A stretch of DNA of 64,000 bases from NCBI RefSeq assembly GCF_024494355.1, contig NZ_JAKNQY010000008.1, positions 1-64,000 of the forward strand, written 5' to 3'. The notes beneath the pieces were generated by a model. The model was given only the letters and a program-made list of their open reading frames with translations, searched no databases and was not told the DNA's origin. Below are positions 51,873 to 60,570 of the stretch, piece after piece; the first letter of the stretch is position 1, and each line of letters starts with the position of its first letter. This DNA comes from Pseudomonas sp. Q11. GTDB taxonomy: Bacteria > Pseudomonadota > Gammaproteobacteria > Pseudomonadales > Pseudomonadaceae. A program made the position numbers and the translations under genes.

Positions 51873-52832
51873 ATGGCGTCACGTGGACTGATTCTGGCTC
51901 TCGGCCTGCTCGTGGGATTGAGCACGACCGCACACGCCGAACCGTTGGACGAACCACTCAAACCGTTGCCCCCCATTCCGACTCTCGACCCCAAGCGCGT
52001 CCAGCTGGGGCTACGGCTTTTCAATGACCCAAGGCTATCGGCCAACAACACCCTGTCATGCGCCAGCTGCCATCGCCTGGACAAGGGGGGCGCCGACGAC
52101 AAACGGTTTTCCCTGGGCTTCGACGGTAAACCGGTGGAGTTCAATACACCCACGGTTTTCAATGCCAGCCTGAACTTCCACCAGTTCTGGGACGGCCGCG
52201 TTGACACCCTGGAAGAACAGGTGCACATCGTCGTGACCAGCCCACAGGAAATGGGCAGTACCTGGGAAACGGTGCTCAAGCGCATCGGCCAGGACCCGGA
52301 CTACGCCCGGGATTTTGACGATGCCTATCCAGATGGCGTGACCCAGGCCAACATCCAGGGCGCCCTGGCCGACTATGAACGGACCCTGCTGACCCCCAAC
52401 TCACGTTTCGACCAGTACCTGCTGGGCAATACCGACATCCTGACGCCCCGGGAAAAGTTCGGTTACCAGCGTTTCAAGGAATACGGCTGCATCGCCTGCC
52501 ACCAGGGTGTGAACATCGGCGGCAACATGTTTCAGAAGTTCGGCGTGATGGGCGACTACATCCAGGACCGGGGCAATCCTACCCGGGCCGACGACGGCCG
52601 CTTCAACGTCACTGGCGACGAGGCTGACCGCCAGGTGTTCAAAGTGCCGAGCCTGCGCAACGTCGCCGTCACCGCCCCGTACTTTCACGCCGGGTCAGCG
52701 CCTACCCTGGAGAACGCGGTGGAAGTGATGTTCAAGTACCAGTTGGGCCGTGAACCGTTGAAGAACGACACGGAACTGATCGTCGAATTCCTCAAGACCC
52801 TCACCGGGGAATGGGAGGGCAAGCCGCTATGA
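51873..52832 (+). CDS. Di-heme cytochrome c peroxidase (CcpA/MauG family)
   Basis: 319 residues. A Sec signal (MASRGLILALGLLVGLSTTAHA) directs it to the periplasm. Two heme-binding motifs, CASCH (residues ~62-66) and CIACH (~209-213), and the family segments TVFNASLNFHQFWDGR and TPREKFGYQRFKEYGCIACHQGVN are present, with SLRNVAVTAPYFHAGS near the C-terminus. It reduces H2O2 to water with electrons from cytochrome c or azurin. Its stop overlaps the next gene's ATG (ATGA). A peroxidase inside a signalling operon is unusual; it may link peroxide or respiratory state to the kinases downstream. Confidence 0.93.
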   Translation: MASRGLILALGLLVGLSTTAHAEPLDEPLKPLPPIPTLDPKRVQLGLRLFNDPRLSANNTLSCASCHRLDKGGADDKRFSLGFDGKPVEFNTPTVFNASLNFHQFWDGRVDTLEEQVHIVVTSPQEMGSTWETVLKRIGQDPDYARDFDDAYPDGVTQANIQGALADYERTLLTPNSRFDQYLLGNTDILTPREKFGYQRFKEYGCIACHQGVNIGGNMFQKFGVMGDYIQDRGNPTRADDGRFNVTGDEADRQVFKVPSLRNVAVTAPYFHAGSAPTLENAVEVMFKYQLGREPLKNDTELIVEFLKTLTGEWEGKPL

Positions 52833-54634
52833 CCGTCCTGCGTCGCCTCGGTCTGGCATTGCTCAGCCTCTTGCTGGTGTCGGTGCTGCTGTTCATCTAC
52901 ATCCAGTCGGGTGCGCAGCAGGCCGCCTCGTATATTGAATCCCGGGACCTGATCCGCCTGCTCAAACAGCAGGACGCCATCTGGGACAACGAAGTCCTTA
53001 AATCCCGGATCGCCCTGAGCCACAACTACGACCCCCTGGTCTCGCCGCTCAATGAGATGGCGCGTCTGTGGCAGCGCCTTGACGCCATCGAAGCGGAACC
53101 GGGTCGCCACGCACCGTCAAGCTGGGAACAGGAGCGCGACGAGTACCTCAAGGCGGTGAAGGAAAAAACCCGCCTGGTGGAAAGATTCAAGTCCCACAAC
53201 GCGGTACTGCGCAATTCCCTCGCCTTCCTGCCCACTGCCGAAGATGACATCCAGGCCCAGTTCGCCCAGCTTTCGGACACCGACAAACTACAGCTGCAAA
53301 ACGTTGCCATCGACACCTACGACCTGTTGCTCAGTTCCATGGAGTTCGCCCAACTGACCACCCGTGAGCAAGCCGCCGAAGTGCTGCTGGGCCTGAACCG
53401 GCTGGACGTCAACAAGGAGCGCCTGCCGGAGGGTCTCCAGAAGTCCGTCGATATCCTGAGCAGGCACATCGCGCTGATCCTGCGAGAACAACCCAGGGTC
53501 AATGACTTATTGAAGGGAATCGAAGCCGTTCCCGTGGCCGGTCGGCTGGACACCATCACCAACCTTTTGGACAAAGACCAGGAGAAAGCTGCCGCCAAGC
53601 ACCAGCGCAACCACATTCTTCTGTTGGTTTTCGCCACGTTCCTGGTGTTGATCCTGATCTGGCTGGCGATCCGGCTGATGCGCAGCTTCGCCGAAACCAA
53701 ACGGGTCAACAACGCCCTGCAAACCGCCAACGACGAGCTGGAACTACGGGTCGAAGAGCGCACCCGCCAGCTCAAGGACACCCAGAGCGAACTGATGGAC
53801 ACCGCCCGCCAGGCCGGCATGGCGGAGATCGCCACCAACGTGCTGCACAACGTGGGCAACGTACTCAACAGTGTGAACATCTCCGCCGACCTGATCAGCC
53901 GTAAGCTGCGCGGCAGCAAGGCCCTCGGGCTGGGCAAGGCGATGCAACTGATCAATGAACACCCCCACGACCTGGGGCACTTCCTCACCGAAGACGAAAA
54001 AGGCAAGCTGTTGCCCGGTTATCTGAACCAACTGGTGGAGGCCATCGCGCTCGAACAGCAAGGCCTTACCGACGAGCTGGCGCAGTTGAGCAAGAGCGTG
54101 GATCACATCAAGGATATCGTCTCCACTCAGCAATCCTATGCCGGTGCCAACAGTCTGGTGGAGCCTTTGGTGGTCAGCGAATTGCTCGAAGACGCCCTGC
54201 GCATGAACTCCGGCGCCCTGACCCGCCACCACGTGACGGTGCTCAAGGAATACGGCAACGTGCCACGGATTCTGGGCGACAAGCACCGGCTGCTGCTGAT
54301 TCTGATCAACCTGATCAGCAACGCCAAATACGCCATGGCGGGGGTTTCCAACCACGCCCGGAACATGACCCTCAAGGCCACGGTCATCAATGACGAAACC
54401 CTGCAGATCAGCGTCAAGGATGAAGGCGAAGGCATCCCGGCAGAAAACATGACGCGTATCTTCGCCCATGGTTTTACCACCCGTAAGGAAGGTCACGGGT
54501 TCGGCTTGCACAGCTGCGCGCTCGCGGCCATTGAAATGAACGGCCACCTCACCGCTCACAGTGAGGGGCCAGGCACAGGAGCAACCTTCGTGTTGCAACT
54601 GCCCTTGAAACTCGCAGAAGGTGAGCATGAATAG
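52829..54634 (+). CDS. DAHL-type membrane histidine kinase
   Basis: 601 residues. TM1 (LALLSLLLVSVLLFIYI) and TM2 (ILLLVFATFLVLILIWLAI, about residue 270) bracket a ~235-residue all-helical periplasmic sensor, as in DAHL-domain kinases. A coiled coil follows, then an HNVGN-type phospho-acceptor box (NVLHNVGNVLNSVNI) in place of the common HExxxP, and an ATPase domain: ISNAKYAM (N-box), DEGEGIP, GHGFGLHSCALAA. It lies between the peroxidase (4-nt overlap) and the receiver-kinase (8-nt overlap), so the three are tightly coupled. The likely phosphorelay partner is the next gene. Confidence 0.9.
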   Translation: MTVLRRLGLALLSLLLVSVLLFIYIQSGAQQAASYIESRDLIRLLKQQDAIWDNEVLKSRIALSHNYDPLVSPLNEMARLWQRLDAIEAEPGRHAPSSWEQERDEYLKAVKEKTRLVERFKSHNAVLRNSLAFLPTAEDDIQAQFAQLSDTDKLQLQNVAIDTYDLLLSSMEFAQLTTREQAAEVLLGLNRLDVNKERLPEGLQKSVDILSRHIALILREQPRVNDLLKGIEAVPVAGRLDTITNLLDKDQEKAAAKHQRNHILLLVFATFLVLILIWLAIRLMRSFAETKRVNNALQTANDELELRVEERTRQLKDTQSELMDTARQAGMAEIATNVLHNVGNVLNSVNISADLISRKLRGSKALGLGKAMQLINEHPHDLGHFLTEDEKGKLLPGYLNQLVEAIALEQQGLTDELAQLSKSVDHIKDIVSTQQSYAGANSLVEPLVVSELLEDALRMNSGALTRHHVTVLKEYGNVPRILGDKHRLLLILINLISNAKYAMAGVSNHARNMTLKATVINDETLQISVKDEGEGIPAENMTRIFAHGFTTRKEGHGFGLHSCALAAIEMNGHLTAHSEGPGTGATFVLQLPLKLAEGEHE

Positions 54635-56033
54635 TCTGAGCAACCGCCGCATCCTGTTGATCGACGATACGCCTGCCATCCATGATGATTTCCGCAAGAT
54701 CCTCACCCCGGAGGATCAGGCCAATGCCGATCTGCAAGACATGGAAAACGCTTTGTTCGGCGACGCACCGAAACCGGCTGGCACCGTATTCGAACTCGAC
54801 TCGGCCTATGGCGGCCAGGAAGGCCTGAACAAATTGCAACAAGCGCTCAACAAGGAGCGCCCCTATGCATTGGCTTTTGTCGACATGCGCATGCCCGAGG
54901 GCTGGGATGGCGCCAAAACCATCGAGGAACTCTGGAAGCACGACCCGCTGTTGCAAGTGGTGGTCTGCACCGCCTACTCGGACTATTCCTGGGACGAACT
55001 GCTGGACCGTCTCAATGGCCATGACCGACTGCTGATCCTGAAGAAACCCTTCGACAACATCGAAGTCCAGCAAATGGCCAACACCCTGACCACCAAGTGG
55101 GAAATGACCTCTCGCGCGCAATTGCAGATGAGCAAGCTCGAGGAACTGGTGGAGCAGCGGACCCAGGCGTTCAAGCAGGCCAGTTCGTTGCTGCAGATGG
55201 AAATCGACGAACGCAAGATGCTGGAAAGCCAGTTGGTTCAATCGGAAAAACTCGCCTCGCTGGGCCAGTTGGCGGCCGGGGTCGCTCACGAAATCAACAA
55301 CCCGATCGGTTTCATTTCTTCCAATCTGGGGGCCCTGGACGGTTACTTTGGCAAACTCCAGGAAATGCTCCAGGCCTACGACAGTGCCGAGCAGGCCATC
55401 GCCTCGCCGGAACTGGTGGTGAATCTGAGGAAGTTGCGCGAACAGGTGGAGCTGGATTTCCTCGTCGAGGACATCCCCTTGCTGATCAAGGAGTCCAAGG
55501 ACGGCATCAGCCGCGTCGGGCAGATCGTCAAGGACCTCAAGGACTTCTCCCGCGTGGACTCCAATCAGGAATGGCAGATGGCCAATTTGCAACAAGGCCT
55601 GGATTCGACACTGAACATCGTTGCCAATGAAATCAAGTACAAGGCCGACGTGGTCAAGCAATACAGCCCGTTGCCGGAAGTCGAATGCCTGCCGTCGCAG
55701 ATCAATCAGGTCATCATGAACCTGATCGTCAACGCCGCCCAGGCCATCGGCCCTGAACGTGGCACCATCACCCTGCGCAACGGCGTGCAGGACGAAACCG
55801 TGTGGATCGAAGTGGCCGACAACGGCTCGGGCATGCCGCCGGAAACGCTGCAAAAAATCTTTGACCCGTTCTTCACCACCAAGCCCGTCGGCCAGGGCAC
55901 CGGGTTGGGGCTGTCACTGTCCTACGGCATCGTGAAAAAACACCACGGCGAGATCACGGTGCGTAGCGAAGTCGGCGTGGGTACCACGTTTCGCGTGGAA
56001 TTGCCGGTGCGGCAGATGAAACAGGCCAGCTGA
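54627..56033 (+). CDS. Receiver-histidine kinase hybrid
   Basis: 468 residues. The same unusual extended receiver as the two GGDEF-EAL proteins ([32 protein letters not shown]) is at the N-terminus. It is followed by a coiled coil and a cytosolic kinase: phospho-acceptor [13 protein letters not shown]-box [11 protein letters not shown]-boxes DNGSGMP and [11 protein letters not shown]. No TM segment. The N-terminal receiver would receive a phosphoryl group, probably from the DAHL kinase, and control the kinase output. The ATG at 54627 has AGAAGG upstream and overlaps the preceding gene. Last gene of the operon; a REP pair follows. Confidence 0.9.
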   Translation: MNSLSNRRILLIDDTPAIHDDFRKILTPEDQANADLQDMENALFGDAPKPAGTVFELDSAYGGQEGLNKLQQALNKERPYALAFVDMRMPEGWDGAKTIEELWKHDPLLQVVVCTAYSDYSWDELLDRLNGHDRLLILKKPFDNIEVQQMANTLTTKWEMTSRAQLQMSKLEELVEQRTQAFKQASSLLQMEIDERKMLESQLVQSEKLASLGQLAAGVAHEINNPIGFISSNLGALDGYFGKLQEMLQAYDSAEQAIASPELVVNLRKLREQVELDFLVEDIPLLIKESKDGISRVGQIVKDLKDFSRVDSNQEWQMANLQQGLDSTLNIVANEIKYKADVVKQYSPLPEVECLPSQINQVIMNLIVNAAQAIGPERGTITLRNGVQDETVWIEVADNGSGMPPETLQKIFDPFFTTKPVGQGTGLGLSLSYGIVKKHHGEITVRSEVGVGTTFRVELPVRQMKQAS

Positions 56034-56043
56034 GATTGCGCTG

Positions 56044-56133
56044 TGTGGGAGCAAGGCTTGCCCGCGATGGAGGCAATGCGGTCTTCAGAAACCGAGGCGC
56101 CTGTTTCGCGAGCAAGCTTTGCTCCCACCCAGG
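56044..56133. repeat. REP pair (inverted)
   Basis: tgtgggagcaaggcttgccc faces ttcgcgagcaagctttgctc with about 40 bp between, after the signalling operon. Confidence 0.8.
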
Positions 56134-56226
56134 CGGGGGATAATCCCCTCGCCACAGTTGCCCTCCCTTTCGCTGCCAGAGCAGAATGGCCCGTCCCCAC
56201 CCAACGCTCAAACCCAAGGAAACCGC

Positions 56227-57846
56227 ATGAGCCTGTCTTTGCTGAGCCGTTACGCCTTCTTTGCCGGCTGTGTGGTATTCACCCTCGCCAGCCTGCCGTT
56301 TCTGCAACACGACTGGCTATGGCCAATCACGCTGGTGACAGGTGTGTTGAGCCTGCTGGGGCTGTTCGACCTGCTGCAGAACCGCCATGCCGTGCGTCGC
56401 AACTACCCGATCCTGGGCAATATCCGCTATCTGGTCGAAGGCATCCGCCCGGAAATTCGTCAGTACCTGCTCGAATCCGACAGCGACGCCCTGCCCTTCT
56501 CTCGCGCACAGCGTTCCCTGGTGTATTCCCGGGCCAAGAACGAAAGCGCCGACAAACCGTTCGGCACCCTGATCGACGTTTATCAGACCGGTTTCGAATT
56601 CATCGGGCATTCCATGCGTCCGGCTCCGTTGAGCGACCCCAGCGGTTTTCGCGTGATGGTCGGCGGACCGCAATGCACCCAACCGTATTCAGCGTCGGTG
56701 TTCAACATCTCCGCCATGAGCTTCGGCTCCCTGAGCGCCAACGCCATTCGCGCGTTGAACCAGGGCGCCAAGCTCGGCAATTTCGCCCACGACACGGGAG
56801 AAGGCAGCATCAGCCCTTACCACCGCGAACACGGCGGCGACCTGACCTGGGAACTGGGCAGCGGTTATTTCGGCTGTCGCACCCGTGAAGGTCGCTTCGA
56901 CCCTGAGCGCTTCGCCGCCCAAGCGCAGAATCCGCAGGTGCGAATGATTGAAATCAAGATGAGCCAGGGCGCCAAACCCGGCCATGGCGGAATTCTGCCC
57001 AAGCACAAGGTCACCCGGGAAATCGCCGAAACCCGTGGCATCCTCATGGGCGAGGACTGCGTTTCACCGTCACGCCACAGCGCGTTCTCCACACCGATCG
57101 AACTGATGCAGTTCGTCCAGCAACTGCGTGAACTGTCCGGTGGCAAACCCGTGGGCTTCAAGTTCTGCCTGGGCCACCCCTGGGAATTCATGGGCATCGC
57201 CAAGGCCATGCTGGAAACCGGAATTTTGCCCGACTTCATTGTGGTGGACGGCAAGGAAGGTGGTACAGGTGCAGCGCCAGTGGAGTTCACCGACCACATT
57301 GGCGTGCCGTTGCGCGAGGGCCTGCTGTTTGTCCACAACACCCTGGTGGGCCTGAACCTGCGGGACAAGATCAAGCTCGGCGCCAGCGGCAAGATCGTCA
57401 GCGCCTTCGACATCGCCAGCGTCCTGGCCATTGGTGCCGACTGGGCCAACGCCGCGCGGGGTTTCATGTTCGCCATCGGCTGCATCCAGTCGCAAAGCTG
57501 TCATACCAACAAATGCCCTACCGGCGTCGCCACCCAGGACACCTTGCGCCAGCGCGCCCTGGTCGTGCCGGACAAAGCCCAGCGGGTCTACAACTTCCAT
57601 CGCAACACCCTCAAGGCCCTGGCCGAAATGCTCGCCGCTGCTGGCCTCGACCATCCTTCGCAACTGCAACCCAAACATCTCGTAAGGCGCATGTCCGCCA
57701 CTGAAATCAAGCTGTTTTCGCAGTTGCATGTGTTCTTGAAACCGGGGGAATTGCTGACCGGTGAGGTGAATGGGGAGTTTTACTCGAGGATGTGGCAGAT
57801 GGCGCGGGCGGACAGTTTTGAGCCGCGGGAAGTCGCCGCCGCTTGA
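56227..57846 (+). CDS. FMN-binding glutamate synthase-like protein
   Basis: 539 residues. Two N-terminal TM helices (LLSRYAFFAGCVVFTLASLPFL, PITLVTGVLSLLGLFDLLQ) are followed by a soluble barrel like the central/FMN domain of GltB: SFGSLSANAIRALNQGAKLGNFAHDTGEGSISPYH, IEIKMSQGAKPGHGGILP, VVDGKEGGTGAAPVEF, KLGASGKIVSAFDIASVLAIGAD, and a Cys-rich IQSQSCHTNKCPTGVATQ. It resembles the standalone YerD-type glutamate-synthase-like proteins. It lacks the glutamine-amidotransferase and beta subunits, so the physiological reaction is unknown. AAGGAAA precedes the ATG at 56227. Membrane-anchored by prediction. Confidence 0.9.
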   Translation: MSLSLLSRYAFFAGCVVFTLASLPFLQHDWLWPITLVTGVLSLLGLFDLLQNRHAVRRNYPILGNIRYLVEGIRPEIRQYLLESDSDALPFSRAQRSLVYSRAKNESADKPFGTLIDVYQTGFEFIGHSMRPAPLSDPSGFRVMVGGPQCTQPYSASVFNISAMSFGSLSANAIRALNQGAKLGNFAHDTGEGSISPYHREHGGDLTWELGSGYFGCRTREGRFDPERFAAQAQNPQVRMIEIKMSQGAKPGHGGILPKHKVTREIAETRGILMGEDCVSPSRHSAFSTPIELMQFVQQLRELSGGKPVGFKFCLGHPWEFMGIAKAMLETGILPDFIVVDGKEGGTGAAPVEFTDHIGVPLREGLLFVHNTLVGLNLRDKIKLGASGKIVSAFDIASVLAIGADWANAARGFMFAIGCIQSQSCHTNKCPTGVATQDTLRQRALVVPDKAQRVYNFHRNTLKALAEMLAAAGLDHPSQLQPKHLVRRMSATEIKLFSQLHVFLKPGELLTGEVNGEFYSRMWQMARADSFEPREVAAA

Positions 57847-57907
57847 CGGAATCACCATCAGGCACGAGACAGGATCATCTACGTGTACGAGGGATAACCC
57901 TTGCGAA

Positions 57908-57945
57908 AAAAAACCCCGATCATCCGACCGGGGCTTTTCGTTTTA
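57908..57945. terminator. Bidirectional terminator between the convergent genes
   Basis: aaaaaccccg...cggggctttt stem with A- and T-rich flanks on both sides lies between the glutamate-synthase-like gene and the permease. It can serve both transcripts. Confidence 0.8.
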
Positions 57946-57956
57946 TTGCCGACAAT

Positions 57957-59378
57957 TTATGAAGCGGTATCCATCGAGCCCTGAACATCTCCCGTGGGCT
58001 GCAACTTGAAGGTATAAAACAGCACCGTCAGCAACACCAGGAACGCTGGGCCCACGTACAGGGCCACGCGTGTATCCGGGAAGTACGCCATCAGGCCCAC
58101 CACCAGCACCAGAAATGCCAGTGCCAGGTACGAACTGACCGGGTACAGCCACATGCGATACTTGAGCGCCGCACGCTCTGAAGCGCTCAGGCCTCTGCGG
58201 AACCGGAGCTGGGCCAGCAGGATCATCACCCAGGTCCAGATCGCGCCGAACGTGGCAATGGACGTCACCCAGACGAAGACTTTCTCCGGCACCAGGTAGT
58301 TGAGCAGCACCCCCAGCAGCAACGCGGCGATGGACAGCAGCAACGCGCGGCGCGGCACGCCGTTGGCCGAGGTGGTGGCGAATCCGGCCGGTGCCTGGCC
58401 GTTCTGCGCCAGGCTGTAGAGCATCCGCCCAGTGCTGAAGATCCCGCCGTTGCAGGACGACAACGCGGCGGTGATCACCACGAAGTTGATGATGCCGGCG
58501 GCGGTCTTGATACCCAGGCGCTCGAAGGTCATCACGAACGGGCTGCCCTGGGTGCCGATCTCGTTCCAGGGGTAGATCGACAGGATCACGAACAGCGCGC
58601 CGACGTAGAACAGCAGGATCCGCCAGAACACCGAACCGATGGCGTTGGGAATGGTTTTCTGCGGGTTCTTCGCCTCACCGGCGGTCAGGCCGATCATCTC
58701 CACGCCCAGGTAGGCGAACATCACCATTTGCAGGGACATCAACACACCCTGCATGCCGTTGGGCATGAAACCGCCGTGCGTCCAGAGGTTGGAAATACCC
58801 AGGGCCACGCCGTCGTTGCCGAACCCGAAGGCGATGATGCCCACACCGCCGATGACCATGGCGATGATGGTGACGATCTTGATCAGGGCGAACCAGAATT
58901 CGAATTCGCCGAAGGCCTTGACCGCGATCAGATTGATCGAGCCCATGCTGATCAGTGCCGCCAGGGCCCAGATCCAGCGGGGCACATCGGGGAACCAAAT
59001 GCCCATGTACACCGCCACTGCGGTGATTTCCGCCACGCAGGTGACCAGCCACAGGAACCAGTAATTCCAGCCGGTCAGGAAGCCCGCCAGCGGCCCGAGG
59101 TAATCCTGGGCATAACGACTGAACGAACCGGCCACCGGGTTGTGCACGGCCATCTCACCGAGCGCGCGCATGATCACCAGAATCGCCAGGCCGCCAATGA
59201 TGTAGGCCAGCATGATCGCCGGGCCGGCCATTTCGATGGCCTTGGCCGAGCCGAGGAACAACCCGACACCGATGCAAGCGCCGAGCGCCATCAGGCGGAT
59301 ATGCCGCTCGCCGAGTTCACGTTTGAGCGGACCACCCTGAGCGGTCTCGCCATGGGGCAGATGATTGCCGACAGGCAT
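57957..59378 (-). CDS. Amino-acid permease (AAT family, ProY-like)
   Basis: 473 residues with 12 TM helices of the APC superfamily. The N-terminus LKRELGERHIRLMALGACIGVGLFLGSAKAI and the consensus loop GPLAGFLTGWNYWF, SLQMVMFAYLGVEMIGLTAGEAKNPQKTIPNAI and SIYPWNEIGTQGSPFVMTFERLGI are very close to enteric ProY. A proton-coupled amino-acid importer, possibly proline-type; other AAT substrates cannot be excluded. The ATG at 59378 is chosen because upstream residues up to 59660 are not family-like. Convergent with the glutamate-synthase-like gene. Confidence 0.92.
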   Translation of the reverse strand: MPVGNHLPHGETAQGGPLKRELGERHIRLMALGACIGVGLFLGSAKAIEMAGPAIMLAYIIGGLAILVIMRALGEMAVHNPVAGSFSRYAQDYLGPLAGFLTGWNYWFLWLVTCVAEITAVAVYMGIWFPDVPRWIWALAALISMGSINLIAVKAFGEFEFWFALIKIVTIIAMVIGGVGIIAFGFGNDGVALGISNLWTHGGFMPNGMQGVLMSLQMVMFAYLGVEMIGLTAGEAKNPQKTIPNAIGSVFWRILLFYVGALFVILSIYPWNEIGTQGSPFVMTFERLGIKTAAGIINFVVITAALSSCNGGIFSTGRMLYSLAQNGQAPAGFATTSANGVPRRALLLSIAALLLGVLLNYLVPEKVFVWVTSIATFGAIWTWVMILLAQLRFRRGLSASERAALKYRMWLYPVSSYLALAFLVLVVGLMAYFPDTRVALYVGPAFLVLLTVLFYTFKLQPTGDVQGSMDTAS

Positions 59379-59748
59379 AGGGATACAACCTCGTTTTGTT
59401 ATTGGATTGACCACCGAGTCTCCAAAGCCGCAAGCCGATAGGCCTGCCACCTTGCCGAAACCGGGTCTGTTTTGTGGACAGACCGTCCTGTAGAACAAAA
59501 GCCGCAGGATCAGCGGGCCATGCAGTATAAAAAGCCAGAGGCAGAGAGTTTCACTGTAAAACCAGGGAAAATCAGGGATAAACCTCATCCATATACGCCT
59601 CCATGGAGACGTATTACCTGGGATTACAGTCAATTCGTAAAACGGCGCCGAGTATTGCACAGCGATGGTGCAGCGTCATGCCTGGGTCCATGCCGATGGC
59701 TCTAGCGCAAGGTTCTTGGGCACCGCGCCCCTTGTGGCGAGGGAGCAA
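59379..59748. other. Intergenic region of the permease
   Basis: 370 bp without a gene. It should contain the permease promoter; AT-rich segments lie at 59525-59600, but no convincing -10/-35 pair was picked. A half REP (tggcgagggagcaactagag) sits at 59732-59752, beside the RAYT stop. Confidence 0.5.
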
Positions 59749-60210
59749 CTAGAGCCATATCGCATCCCAGAGCGGGTAATCACCAATGCGATCTACCAGC
59801 CCTGCGCGAAGCGGATTGGCGATGATGTACCGGGCGAAAGGCCGCAGGTCCTGGTTGTCGCGGATCGCACGATCGTGGAAACCACTTTGCCAGAAGGCAC
59901 CTTTTCTATTCATTGCTCGATTGATTGCCAGGGTGCTGCGAGATTTGACGGCTTGCATGACCTGAGTGAGTTGGGCTTGCTCCAGTTGCACCAGCCAATG
60001 CAGATGGTCCGGCATGACAACCCAGGCCAGCGAATTAACCTGGCCCCGTTCATGAGCCTGGCGCAGTTCTGCAACCAGTAAGCGTCCCAATCGCCAGTCC
60101 TTGAAGAGGGGCGTGCGTTGGTGAACGACCGTAGTGACGAGGTAGCCTCGTCCCCGTTCCGAAGAGCGTCCGCGACGCAATTGATGAGAGTTTGGGCGTG
60201 GAGGATGCAT
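59749..60210 (-). CDS. REP-associated tyrosine transposase (RAYT)
   Basis: 153 residues of the Y1 (IS200/IS605-like) family. The HUH metal site is HLH in WVVMPDHLHWLVQL; the catalytic Tyr is in FARYIIANPLRAGL. The N-terminus is arginine-rich (PRPNSHQLRRGRSSERGRGYLVTTVVHQRTPLF), as in RAYTs. It is thought to disperse REP elements in single-copy fashion rather than itself. REP elements of the tggcgagggagcttgctccc family flank it at 59732 and 60302-60443 and recur at 9537-9641 and 63781-63810, which identifies its probable cognate REP. The frame is intact, so it may still be active. Confidence 0.92.
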   Translation of the reverse strand: MHPPRPNSHQLRRGRSSERGRGYLVTTVVHQRTPLFKDWRLGRLLVAELRQAHERGQVNSLAWVVMPDHLHWLVQLEQAQLTQVMQAVKSRSTLAINRAMNRKGAFWQSGFHDRAIRDNQDLRPFARYIIANPLRAGLVDRIGDYPLWDAIWL

Positions 60211-60301
60211 TCCTTGGCTTCCTGTAGTTGGGGTACCTCCTTACGGTAGCCGCGCCCGGCCTGACCCGATGCTTTGATGTTTGAACGACGTTTCCGAGAA
60301 C

Positions 60302-60443
60302 AGCGTAGTACCCGTGGCGAGGGAGCTTGCTCCCGCTGGGTGGCGCAGCCGCCCCCGGCTTTTCAACCTTGGAATACTGCTCAGGCCATGCACCCGTTGC
60401 GACTGCTGCGCAGTCGAGCGGGAGCAAGCTCCCTCGCCACAAA
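60302..60443. repeat. Inverted REP pair cognate to the RAYT
   Basis: Positions 60305-60350 (gtggcgagggagcttgctcc, GGTGGCGCAGCC) face 60400-60443 (GCTGCGCAGTCGAGCGGGAG, agcaagctccctcgccaca) as a BIME. The 60211-60570 gap contains nothing else recognised. Confidence 0.85.
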
Positions 60444-60570
60444 AACCCATCAGCCATCGAGAACAACAACCGTCTCTTACATCCGCTGTCCACAATTTCC
60501 CCGCCGCCCACGCCACCACCGTCTAAGCTTCAAGCAAGTCCCGATCAATGCGTGAATGGATCAGTCGACT

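Noticed and set aside
54549..55853. 434-residue minus-strand open frame opposite the receiver-kinase
   Set aside because: Antisense shadow without motifs or a ribosome-binding site.
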